Assembly: GCF_003797775.2 (NCBI RefSeq)
Contig: NZ_CP060725.1
Location: forward strand, 2,474,001 to 2,538,000
DNA length: 64,000 nt
Direction: 5' to 3'
From: Sphingopyxis sp. OPL5
GTDB taxonomy: Bacteria > Pseudomonadota > Alphaproteobacteria > Sphingomonadales > Sphingomonadaceae
Below the pieces are notes generated by a model that did no database searches, had not been told where the DNA came from, and worked only from the letters and a program-made list of their open reading frames with translations. Position 1 is the stretch's first letter; every line of letters begins with the position of its first letter. Made by a program: the position numbers and the translations under genes. This document shows, piece after piece, positions 53,486 to 60,611 of the stretch.

Positions 53486-54108
53486 AGCCCCGGCTCCCCG
53501 CTTTCCTCGAACTTGAGGACAAGCGGCGCGTAGGTGCCGGTGCGCTGCAACCCGGGGAGCGTGTCCTCGTCGACAGCTATGCTGAGGGCGAGTATCCGGC
53601 ACGCGCCATCCCGGTGGACTGGACCCAGCGTGCGGCATGTCCAGCCGAATTTGCTGATCGTGTGATACCAGCCAGCTTCGGCGACGCCGACATATTCGCT
53701 TATGCCATGATGCAGCGCGTAGTCTGCGAGCGCGGTGACCAACTGGTTCCGCGCGTCGCGGTGCTCGGCCGGCGTTTGCGCGGGGTCGAGGCAGAAGCGG
53801 CTGATCTCCCACACGCCTTCGCCGGACGGGGGGCCGTCGGCGCAAAGCTGCGGATAGACATCGCCGAGAAGGTGCGGCGCCGTTGTCGGCAGCAGTCGCA
53901 CCGAAGCCCGGTGGCGCAGATCATCGGGATCGAGCAGGATGAGGTAACGCGCGTCCGGCGTATCGAACTGGTCGAGCTCGAAGCGGCCATCGAGGGCGGG
54001 CAAATCCCATTGCAACTTGTCGATGAAGACCTGCTTTCGGGCCGCGAACATGGCGCGAAGGGATGCATTCCCGGGCGCGTCATGCGCCCGCGTGGATTGA
54101 GTGATCAT
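53482..54108 (-). CDS. luxI: Acyl-homoserine-lactone synthase LuxI
   Basis: The 208-residue protein has the LuxI core: MFAARKQVFIDKLQWDLP, ELDQFDTPDARYLIL, ASVRLLPTTAPHLLGDVYPQLC and VWEISRFCLD. The conserved Arg, Trp, Asp and Arg of the family are present. It makes an acyl-homoserine lactone from S-adenosylmethionine and acyl-ACP. AAGGAAT precedes the ATG at 54108. A LuxR gene and a lux-box-like palindrome lie upstream. Confidence 0.93.
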   Translation of the reverse strand: MITQSTRAHDAPGNASLRAMFAARKQVFIDKLQWDLPALDGRFELDQFDTPDARYLILLDPDDLRHRASVRLLPTTAPHLLGDVYPQLCADGPPSGEGVWEISRFCLDPAQTPAEHRDARNQLVTALADYALHHGISEYVGVAEAGWYHTISKFGWTCRTLGPVHRDGACRILALSIAVDEDTLPGLQRTGTYAPLVLKFEESGEPGL

Positions 54109-54163
54109 GATGATTCCTTGGCTGTGGTGCCGGAATCAGACCATCAATCCCGCGGGACGACTA

Positions 54164-54179
54164 TGCCCATTTCTGGGCA
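54164..54179. promoter_or_regulatory. Candidate lux box upstream of luxI
   Basis: TGCCCATTTCTGGGCA has perfect 6-bp arms around TTTC and lies 56-71 bases upstream of the luxI start, between luxR and luxI. The GCCCA...TGGGC core is what I expect for sphingomonad lux boxes. It would give autoinduction of luxI. Confidence 0.55.
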
Positions 54180-54205
54180 ATCTTTGTGCGCTTTTCTGCT
54201 CCTCG

Positions 54206-54958
54206 TCAGAGCGGCCGCCACCAGTCGTAAACGTCCGAAAAGCCGATGACCCCGTCGAACAGGGCGCAGAGGATCAGCATTTGTCGACAAGGCACCGAAT
54301 AGCGCTCGCGCGCGATCTTGAGATGACGGACCACGGTCTCTTCGCTGATGCCGAGGATGCCGGCGGTCTCTCCGGCGGTCTTGCCGCGGGCCGACCAGAG
54401 CACACATTCGCGCTGTCGCTCGGTCAGCACCGCTCTCCGGGTGTAGGAGCCTGTACCGATAAGCTGCCGCGCCGAGGCGAGCGCGACCGCGCCGACGATC
54501 TCGGCGGCATGGAGCATCTCGACAGGGATATTGCCATTGGGAGCAACCGCAAAGGAGCAGCTGCCCGTGGCTTCGCCCGGCAAGTGCCGCGGCACCGTGA
54601 ATCCGTCGCCGATACCGCTCTCGCGGGCGACCTTTAGCAACTGGCGGTCGCCGAGGGAGAGCGGGATATATTGATCGACATCGCGCCATTGGAAACCCGT
54701 CATGGAGCGTTCGCCGGCGCGCCGGATCGGATCGGTGCCGCTGAGGTCAAAGCCGACATAGACATTCGCCCAGGCGTCGGGATAATTATGCACGAGCATC
54801 GATGCGGCTTCGTCGGCGCCGCGGCGATCGAAGGCGAGCGCGAAAAGATCAAACCCCATGCGCCTGGCGGCGTTCGACAAGGCGGCAAAGAGCCGCTCCT
54901 CCTTGTCGGCGCCTGATATATCGTGTGCGAGTTCCTCCGTCAGATCAAAATGCTTCAC
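54206..54958 (-). CDS. luxR: LuxR-family autoinducer-binding regulator
   Basis: The 250-residue protein has an autoinducer-binding domain with VYVGFDLSGTDPIRRAGERSMTGFQWRDV and a C-terminal LuxR HTH (LTERQRECVLWSARGKTAGETAGILGISEETVVRHLKIARERY). It binds the acyl-homoserine lactone made by LuxI and controls target promoters. It lies directly upstream of luxI on the same strand. Confidence 0.93.
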   Translation of the reverse strand: MKHFDLTEELAHDISGADKEERLFAALSNAARRMGFDLFALAFDRRGADEAASMLVHNYPDAWANVYVGFDLSGTDPIRRAGERSMTGFQWRDVDQYIPLSLGDRQLLKVARESGIGDGFTVPRHLPGEATGSCSFAVAPNGNIPVEMLHAAEIVGAVALASARQLIGTGSYTRRAVLTERQRECVLWSARGKTAGETAGILGISEETVVRHLKIARERYSVPCRQMLILCALFDGVIGFSDVYDWWRPL

Positions 54959-55464
54959 GTCGATTCATCGGCCGCCGGCACGGTCCCGACCCGTCCGCCC
55001 GCGATCCGCTCCATGGCTCATCGCTCCCGGTTCCTCTCCGGGAAACAATGAAGATGGACAAGCTGCGCGATGGTCCTCGCATTGCGGTGGGCCGCTGTTG
55101 TCACAGCCATTCCTGCAATGCCGATCGCATCTTCGGTGTAACAACAGGAAATGAGACGATAAAGCGGCTTGGTGTACCAATTGGACCCAGATTGACACCA
55201 ATGGGCCACATTCTGGACCGGACCGCGACAGGCCTCGAAACGGGCCGACGCACATGGTTGATGATCGTCCCTTGGCCTTTTACCGACGACAAGGATCTTG
55301 CTTTGATTTCGCGATCATCAAACCGGCAGCCTTGCCCATGAATCGCGGACGGTTGCATGTGACAAACGCTCTAACTGAATTGCGATGAGTCAGAGGTTTT
55401 GTCACATCGCGAACGGAGCAACGGGGTCTGTCCTACATTGTCTGGCCATGGCATTGAGGGTCCA
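54959..55464. other. 506-base gap upstream of luxR; no gene supported
   Basis: Only short frames in both directions are seen, none like a known family. The stretch holds a GntR-type palindrome (55169-55180) and may include the luxR promoter and remains of genes lost by deletion. Confidence 0.5.
55169..55180. promoter_or_regulatory. GntR/FadR-type operator-like palindrome
   Basis: TTGGTGTACCAA (TTGGT-2-ACCAA) fits the FadR-type GntR consensus. No GntR gene remains in the window except the fragment at 52722, so it may be a fossil operator. Confidence 0.4.
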
Positions 55465-55590
55465 ATGGATCGGGAACCGAAAGGGAAGTCGCGTGCGCTG
55501 GCGATCGAATTCTGGTTCGCCACCGCGCTGGTCGGCGGCTCCTTCCTTGCCGGACTCGTCGGCGCGATCCGGTCGCTGTTCGGCGGGTGA
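55465..55590 (+). CDS. 41-residue single-helix membrane protein
   Basis: MDREPKGKSRALAIEFW is followed by one hydrophobic helix (FATALVGGSFLAGLVGAIRSLF). Similar short proteins occur in sphingomonad mobile elements. The start is chosen so that the basic segment precedes the helix; an upstream in-frame ATG at 55399 is less likely. Function unknown. Confidence 0.55.
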   Translation: MDREPKGKSRALAIEFWFATALVGGSFLAGLVGAIRSLFGG

Positions 55591-55614
55591 CGCATTGCCG
55601 CACGATCCGGATTC

Positions 55615-56262
55615 TCAAAGGAGAGTGGCGGTATCCACGCTCTGGGCCTTGCGGCTGAACCAGGGCACGTCGGACCGCTCGACCTCCAGCCGGCTTGCCG
55701 GATATTGGGTAACGAGCTTCATCGCCTCCTCAGCCGATGCTTGCAGCCAGCTATCATGATCGGCGGCATGAAGGATGACCGGCATCCGGTCGTGAATGTC
55801 GAAAAGCTCCTCGGTCGCGTCGACCATCACCATCGTATAACAGTCGCCCCATTCGTCGGTGGGGCGCCACAATCCCGCACAGGCGGCGAGCGGCTGGTCG
55901 GCGACGCGGAGCCAGGTGCGCGTCATTTTGCCCTTCTCGCCTTCGGCCTCGGCGAAGGCCGTGATCGGGATGAGACAACGTTGCGCGGGATTGGTGAACC
56001 AGCTTCGCCAGAAGGTCATCAGCTTGTCGTCGCGGGCATTGTTGACGGGCTTGGGCTTGCTTGTCGGCTTCATATGCTTGAGCCGGACCGGGAAGCCCCA
56101 GGTCATCGATTGGAGGGCGCGCGTGCCCGCATCCTCGCGGACCACGAAGCCCTGTCCGCCGGGATAGACTTCTCCGGGCTGCGCATTGGTGAGCGGCCGC
56201 CGCGCGCCGAATGCCGAGGCCACTTCGGCGACCGAAGCCTTGAGGGTCACGAGATTGCACAT
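55615..56262 (-). CDS. SOS response-associated peptidase (SRAP/YedK/HMCES family)
   Basis: The 215-residue protein starts MCNLV with the catalytic Cys2 that forms a covalent bond to abasic sites in single-stranded DNA. Other family parts are RCLIPITAFAEAEG (the usual glutamate region), CAGLWRPTDEWGDCYTMVMV and IHDRMPVIL with the conserved histidine. It shields abasic sites during replication. It belongs to a minus-strand group behind a LexA box. Confidence 0.93.
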   Translation of the reverse strand: MCNLVTLKASVAEVASAFGARRPLTNAQPGEVYPGGQGFVVREDAGTRALQSMTWGFPVRLKHMKPTSKPKPVNNARDDKLMTFWRSWFTNPAQRCLIPITAFAEAEGEKGKMTRTWLRVADQPLAACAGLWRPTDEWGDCYTMVMVDATEELFDIHDRMPVILHAADHDSWLQASAEEAMKLVTQYPASRLEVERSDVPWFSRKAQSVDTATLL

Positions 56263-56289
56263 GGCGGCGGTCCCCTTGGGCGGTGTCGG

Positions 56290-56802
56290 TCAGGCCGCGC
56301 CGAGCATTTCGTCGAAATTCTGCTGGATCGGCGGCATGATGCTGAAGCTATTCTTGGGGAAAGGTCGCAACATGTCCAGTGGTGGCCGCGCGCCCATCAG
56401 CCAGTCGAACCAGTCTTCGGGGCGCACGACAGCGACATGGCGATCCTTGTGCGGCGCCAGATCGTCATAGGCCGGGACGGTGAGCGCTGCGAAACTCTCT
56501 GGCCACAAGCGATGCGCCGGACGCCAGACCGCCGCGATGCAGAAGAAGGGCTCGTCGGTGATGAGGCTTGCAGCATAAACTGTCCTGCCGCGCTTCACGA
56601 GGCCGAACTCATTGGCGAGCAACAGGCAGGGCCGATCGATGATGGCGGTCTCGGATTTCAACAGCGGAATCTGGAACACTTCGGGATCGCGCGAAGGCAG
56701 ACCCCAGAGCATCTCCTTCTCGCGCTCGCGTTGGCCATCCCACACCATCACGCGGTGGAGCTTGCCGATGCCGACAAGCGCGTCGTCCGTCTCGGTATCC
56801 AT
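56290..56802 (-). CDS. SRAP-like paralogue lacking the catalytic Cys2
   Basis: The 170-residue protein shares the SRAP C-terminal pattern (CLLLANEFGLVKRGRTVYAASL, FFCIAAVWRPA, VPAYDDLAPHKDRHVAVVRPEDWFDWL) with its neighbour but begins MDTETDDALVGIGKLHRVMVWDG, with no cysteine at position 2. It therefore cannot form the usual DNA crosslink and may bind abasic DNA or the partner in another way. The next gene (SRAP proper) is 27 bases downstream. The frame is open upstream but without homology. Confidence 0.82.
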   Translation of the reverse strand: MDTETDDALVGIGKLHRVMVWDGQREREKEMLWGLPSRDPEVFQIPLLKSETAIIDRPCLLLANEFGLVKRGRTVYAASLITDEPFFCIAAVWRPAHRLWPESFAALTVPAYDDLAPHKDRHVAVVRPEDWFDWLMGARPPLDMLRPFPKNSFSIMPPIQQNFDEMLGAA

Positions 56803-56813
56803 GAACTCAGTCC

Positions 56814-57143
56814 TCAGGCGCGAAAGCGGCTGAGCGCACGCTTCCATTCGCGCTCGTCCGGCATGGGCAGGGCAATGTCTTCGGGGCCGGGATCGACAAG
56901 CTCGATCCGCACCGGGCGAATACGCTTGCCGGTCCGGGCGCCGCAGCGGACGCACCAGAATTTCTGCCGCGCCTTGAAAAGATCGTCGTCCCACATCTTG
57001 CACTGGAAGCGCCACCAGATCCCATAAGGATTGAAGGTCGCACTATGGCCGCAGCGGCAGACCGGCTTGATCGCGCGGAACCACGCGGCCGCCTCGAAGA
57101 TGTGCGTCGCGCGGGGCTGTCCGTCCTTTGTCCAGCCGCCCAC
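56814..57143 (-). CDS. Zinc-ribbon-like protein of sphingomonad mobile elements
   Basis: The 109-residue protein has cysteine pairs in CRCGHS and CVRCGAR (also FQCKMW), which suggests a zinc ribbon. It starts with GTG just after the preceding gene's stop. No named family is known to me; the context suggests a DNA-binding accessory role. Confidence 0.75.
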   Translation of the reverse strand: MGGWTKDGQPRATHIFEAAAWFRAIKPVCRCGHSATFNPYGIWWRFQCKMWDDDLFKARQKFWCVRCGARTGKRIRPVRIELVDPGPEDIALPMPDEREWKRALSRFRA

Positions 57144-57144
57144 G

Positions 57145-57336
57145 TCACAAGGATAGTCCGAGCTGATCGGGGCTGGCCGGCTCTGGGCCGGCCTTCACGC
57201 TCTCGCCGATCGCGCGCGCGAGCTCGAACGCCGCCTCGACGCGGATATGGCTGGTCGGCGCAGTGATGCCGACGCGGGCCCAGCCAGGAGCGGCAAGGAT
57301 GGTCTCGGCGACTCGGGCGGTATCGATAGTGTCCAT
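57145..57336 (-). CDS. Small DUF6771-like protein
   Basis: The 63-residue helical protein (VAETILAAPGWARVGITAPTSHIRVEAAFELARAIGESV) resembles short proteins annotated as DUF6771 in sphingomonads. It is the first gene of the minus-strand SRAP group. A LexA box ends 10 bases upstream of the start. Confidence 0.75.
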   Translation of the reverse strand: MDTIDTARVAETILAAPGWARVGITAPTSHIRVEAAFELARAIGESVKAGPEPASPDQLGLSL

Positions 57337-57345
57337 GCCCTATGA

Positions 57346-57360
57346 GAACATAGGAAGAAC
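57346..57360 (-). promoter_or_regulatory. LexA box (GTTC-N7-GTTC)
   Basis: The minus strand reads GTTC-TTCCTAT-GTTC, the perfect alphaproteobacterial LexA consensus. It sits directly upstream of the DUF6771-like gene and so should place the operon containing both SRAP proteins under SOS control. Confidence 0.82.
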
Positions 57361-57415
57361 AATTTGACAAGTCTGGGGGCGTTTTAGGATCGGACAGCGC
57401 CAGCGCACGTCGGCC

Positions 57416-57521
57416 GTGCGGCGGCGGTGCCGCCGCACGAGAGGTCGAGGAGAGCCGGGAAACCGGGACGGACTGGGCGCGGCGAGAGAGGCTCGCCGCC
57501 GGTCCGCCGTGGAGACCTGAA
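57416..57521 (+). promoter_or_regulatory. Structured 5' leader before ardC
   Basis: It holds a perfect hairpin (GTGCGGCGGC-GGT-GCCGCCGCAC, 57416-57438), then gaggagagccgggaaaccgg, GGACGG, a second hairpin GGCGAG-AGAG-(G)CTCGCC and cggtccgccgtggaga just before the ardC start. The 3' part matches the two leaders at 58915 and 59910 in order and spacing. Confidence 0.6.
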
Positions 57522-58502
57522 ATGCCCCAACATGCAGCACCCCACCACCAAGGCGGCGCGCGCGCGTCGCTTTATGAAGACATCACCAGCCGGATCATCG
57601 CGGAGCTCGAAGCCGGGCGCCTTCCCTGGGTGCAGCCATGGGATGCGGGCCAGGCCGCGGTCGGCCTTCCTTACAATGTCGTGAGCGACCGGCGCTACAG
57701 CGGTATCAACATCCTCACCCTCTGGCATGCGGTGCTCACTCGCGGCTTTCGCGGACATGGCTTCCTGACCTTTCGGCAGGCCGCGGCGCTTGGCGGTGCG
57801 GTCCGGCGCGGCGAGCGCGGTATCGGCGTCGTTTACACACGGCGAGCAGGAACCGACGCTTCGGAGCCGCGCAAAGACGGAAAGGGCGAGCCGAAGGGTG
57901 GCTTTTCCTTCCTGAAGCAGTTCACCGTCTTCTCGGTCGAACAATGCGACGGGCTGCCCGACACATATCATGCCTCCGCGCCGCCGATCCCCGAGGGCCT
58001 GATCCAGCCGCAGGCAGAGGCGCTGATCGCAGCCACCGGCGCGGACTTCCGGATCGGCGGGGCGTCGGCCTATTACAGCCCGCGCCACGATTTCGTCGCA
58101 GTGCCGCGCCCGGACGATTTTTACGAACCGATCAACTGGCACCGGACCGCGTTCCACGAACTTGGCCACTGGACGGGCCATGACAGCCGTCTGGATCGCG
58201 ACCAGACCGGCAGCTTCGGCTCGAAGCTCTATGGCCATGAAGAACTCATCGCGGAAATGGCCGGCGCCTTCGTCTGCGCGGCGCTCGGCATCGCGCCGAG
58301 CGTGCGCCATGCAGATTATATCGGCTCCTGGCTCGAGATCATCCGCGAGGATCATCGCGCGATCCTGCGCGCTGCCAGTGCCGCCTCGAAGGCGGCCGAC
58401 TATCTTCTCGCCTTCCGGTCCGAGGCGGCGGCTGATGCCGTCGCGTCGCGCACACGGCGAAGCGCCAATGACGACGCGCACATCGGGGGGATCGCGGCAT
58501 GA
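57522..58502 (+). CDS. ardC: ArdC-type antirestriction protein with zincin domain
   Basis: The 326-residue protein has an N-terminal single-strand-DNA-binding domain (SLYEDITSRIIAELEAGRLPWVQPW, NVVSDRRYSGINIL) and a C-terminal metallopeptidase-like domain with TAFHELGHWTGH (HExxH) near residue 210 and EELIAEMAGAFVC. ArdC proteins protect incoming plasmid or ICE DNA from restriction during conjugation. It overlaps the next gene by ATGA. Confidence 0.94.
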   Translation: MPQHAAPHHQGGARASLYEDITSRIIAELEAGRLPWVQPWDAGQAAVGLPYNVVSDRRYSGINILTLWHAVLTRGFRGHGFLTFRQAAALGGAVRRGERGIGVVYTRRAGTDASEPRKDGKGEPKGGFSFLKQFTVFSVEQCDGLPDTYHASAPPIPEGLIQPQAEALIAATGADFRIGGASAYYSPRHDFVAVPRPDDFYEPINWHRTAFHELGHWTGHDSRLDRDQTGSFGSKLYGHEELIAEMAGAFVCAALGIAPSVRHADYIGSWLEIIREDHRAILRAASAASKAADYLLAFRSEAAADAVASRTRRSANDDAHIGGIAA

Positions 58503-58900
58503 AACTGCTCACCCCCGAAATCGCCGCTCGCCTCGCGGCCAACGCCCGTGCGCGGCTTGATGCGCTTGAGTGCGGCACGCGCGAGCCCGATCCAAAACCC
58601 GTGGTGCGTTTCTTCAATCCGGTCGGCGCCGCAACCTGGCTCGCGACCGAGATCGACACGGACGGCATATTGTTCGGCCTCGCCGATCTGGGGTTCGGCT
58701 GTCCGGAATCGGGCAGCTTCTCAGCTGCCGAACTCGAGGCGGTGCGGCTCCCATATGGTCTCGGCATCGAGCGCGATCTCCATTTCGAAGCGACGCATCC
58801 GCTCTCGGTCTATGCCGAAGCCGCCCGCACCGCGGGTTCGATCATCGTCGGCGAGCGGCGCCTCCGCGCGGCGGCGCGCCGGCTTTCCGGGCGCGGCTGA
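58499..58900 (+). CDS. DUF2958 protein
   Basis: The 133-residue protein starts MKLLTPEIAARLAAN and has PVVRFFNPVGAATWLATEIDTDGILFGLADLGFGCPESGSFS, the clear DUF2958 pattern. It commonly accompanies ardC in mobile elements; function unknown. Confidence 0.92.
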   Translation: MKLLTPEIAARLAANARARLDALECGTREPDPKPVVRFFNPVGAATWLATEIDTDGILFGLADLGFGCPESGSFSAAELEAVRLPYGLGIERDLHFEATHPLSVYAEAARTAGSIIVGERRLRAAARRLSGRG

Positions 58901-58914
58901 TGGCGCGCGCCTTG

Positions 58915-59019
58915 TCCGGGGCCGCCGGTGGCGGCCCCATAAGAGGAAGAGGGACGCCGGGGCTTCAGGACGGGCTGGTGAGCCGGGAGAATGTCTCGCG
59001 GCGGTCCGTCATGGAGAAG
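58915..59019 (+). promoter_or_regulatory. Structured 5' leader before the DUF6878-like gene
   Basis: A hairpin GGGGCCGCC-GGT-GGCGGCCCC (58916-58936) is followed by gaggaagagggacgcc, then a nested stem: GACGGG (58969-58974) pairs with TCCGTC (59005-59010), and inside it CCGGGAGA pairs with TCTCGCGG around ATG. It ends atggagaagg, the ribosome binding site. Confidence 0.65.
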
Positions 59020-59023
59020 GATG

Positions 59024-59509
59024 ATGGACGAAGAGACACCTGCTGCAACACCCGCGATCGCGCCGGATTTCGCCGATATCTTGCGCCGGCACAGCGCCCA
59101 TGAAGCGCGCGTCGCCGAACTGTTTCCCGCCAACAAGGCCGCGGTGCTGAAGGCGCTCGGCGAGCAGGGCATCGCCAAAGTGCTGGTTCGCTTCGACGGG
59201 GCTGGCGATAGCGGTCAGATCGAGGAGGTCATAGCCTTTGGCGACGATGGCACCGAACGCCCGATCCCGGACGCCGCCGTCGCGTTGCAGAAAATCGCCT
59301 TCGGTGACGATGCGCCCCAGACCGTCGCGGAGACGCTGGACGAGGCGATCGACAACCTTGCCTATGCGCTGCTGCAGTCCAGCCATGGCGGCTGGGAGAA
59401 TAATGAGGGCGCCTATGGCGACTTCACCTTCGACGTCGCGGCCGGTCTCATCACGCTCGAATATAATGAGCGATACGAGACGAGCGAACTCTTCAGCCAT
59501 GTATATTGA
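59024..59509 (+). CDS. DUF6878-like ICE protein
   Basis: The 161-residue acidic protein (PDFADILRRHSAHEARVAELFPANKAAVLKAL, SSHGGWENNEGAYGDFTFDV, ITLEYNERY) resembles DUF6878 proteins of sphingomonad mobile elements. Start choice: ATG at 59024 has 7-base spacing to GGAG; ATG at 59021 is possible. Function unknown. Confidence 0.82.
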   Translation: MDEETPAATPAIAPDFADILRRHSAHEARVAELFPANKAAVLKALGEQGIAKVLVRFDGAGDSGQIEEVIAFGDDGTERPIPDAAVALQKIAFGDDAPQTVAETLDEAIDNLAYALLQSSHGGWENNEGAYGDFTFDVAAGLITLEYNERYETSELFSHVY

Positions 59510-59520
59510 CGGAGGATCTG

Positions 59521-59886
59521 ATGGGACATTGTTATCACCACGCGCTGTCCAGCGTGAAGAAATGGGGCGGCTGCCCGGAAGATTTTCAGCCGTTGCACCA
59601 ATGGTTCGACGAGCCTTCCAAGCTGATCACCGCCGATTTCCGGCACCGCGCGCTTCGCCATCATGCCGAGGGCATCTTCATGCTCGAGCGCTTCTTCGGT
59701 CCTGCCATCATGATTTCAACCGGGCGCGCCGTGCCGGTTCGGCTGATTGGCGAACAGCATGTGCGCGAGGATCTCGGCTTCATTCCGAGCTTTGCCGATT
59801 GGGTCCGGTGCATCCGGCCTGAACCGTGGATGGGCCGGGCGCAGCCCATTCATGCGGCCGTCGATCCTTTCGCGATCGCGGCTTGA
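59521..59886 (+). CDS. DUF6915-like ICE protein
   Basis: The 121-residue protein starts MGHCYHHALSSVKKWGG and contains KLITADFRHRALRHHAEGIFMLE and IGEQHVREDLGFIPSFADW, a pattern I associate with DUF6915. Many histidines could bind a metal. Function unknown. It is 11 bases after the DUF6878-like gene. Confidence 0.82.
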   Translation: MGHCYHHALSSVKKWGGCPEDFQPLHQWFDEPSKLITADFRHRALRHHAEGIFMLERFFGPAIMISTGRAVPVRLIGEQHVREDLGFIPSFADWVRCIRPEPWMGRAQPIHAAVDPFAIAA

Positions 59887-59909
59887 ATCACCCAGGCTCC
59901 GCTAACCGG

Positions 59910-60008
59910 CGAGGCGCGGCTATCTCCGCATCGAGGAAGAGGGCCGCGCCTCGGCCATGACGGGTTTCAAGAGCCGGGAGAGTGTCTCGCGGCGGCCCGT
60001 CATGGAGA
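59910..60008 (+). promoter_or_regulatory. Structured 5' leader before parB
   Basis: GAGGCGCGGC pairs with GCCGCGCCTC across gaggaagag; then GACGGG (59959-59964) pairs with CCCGTC (59996-60001), enclosing CCGGGAGA-GTG-TCTCGCGG. The last 45 bases are nearly identical to the leader at 58915, ending atggagaa before the parB start. Confidence 0.65.
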
Positions 60009-60014
60009 ATGGCC

Positions 60015-60611
60015 ATGGCCAGAGCAAAGCAGAAGATCGTCCTCAGCCCGTCGCGCGACATTCCGTTCGACCAACTGATCCTGTCCCAGTCCAATGTCCG
60101 GCGCGTGAAAGCCGGCGTGTCGATCGGCGAGCTTGCCGACGACATCGCCCGCCGCACCCTGCTGCAGAGCCTCAATGTGCGGCCGCACATCGGCGACGAT
60201 GGCGAGGCAACCGGCAAGTTCGAAATTCCTGCCGGCGGTCGGCGCTACCGCGCGCTCGAACTGCTCGTGAAGCAGAAGCGCCTCGCGAAGGACGCGCCGG
60301 TGCCTTGCATCATCCAGTCGGCGACCGGCATCCTCGCCGAAGAGGACAGCTACGCCGAAAATGCCGTGCGCGAAAATCTGCACCCGCTCGACCAGTTCCG
60401 CGCCATGCAGGCGATGGTCGACAAAGGCAATGAGGTCGAAGCGATCGCGGCGCATTTCATGACCACGCCCGCGGTGGTGCGCCAGCGCCTTAAGCTCGCC
60501 TCGGTGTCGCCCGCACTGCACGACCTCTATGCCGCGGACGACATGACTCTCGACCAACTAATGGCCTTCACGGTGTCGGACGACAACTGGTCGAAGGAAC
60601 TCAACCAATGA
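60015..60611 (+). pseudogene. ParB-family gene truncated and joined to the 3' end of trbF
   Basis: The first 190 residues match the N-terminal part of the large ParB/Spo0J-like proteins of sphingomonad ICEs (FDQLILSQSNVRRVKAGVSIGELADDIARRTLLQSLNVRP, GGRRYRALELLVKQKRLAKDAPVPCI, EDSYAENAVRENLHPLDQFRAMQ). After DQLMAFTVSDD (about base 60584) the homology ends and the codons NWSKELNQ follow, which fit the end of trbF, as trbG starts 4 bases later with the usual ATGA overlap. The full protein would be three times as long. A deletion between parB and trbF explains this. Confidence 0.8.

Noticed and set aside
54965-55358. Two short minus-strand frames upstream of luxR
   Set aside because: They lack family resemblance and plausible starts; better treated as non-coding.
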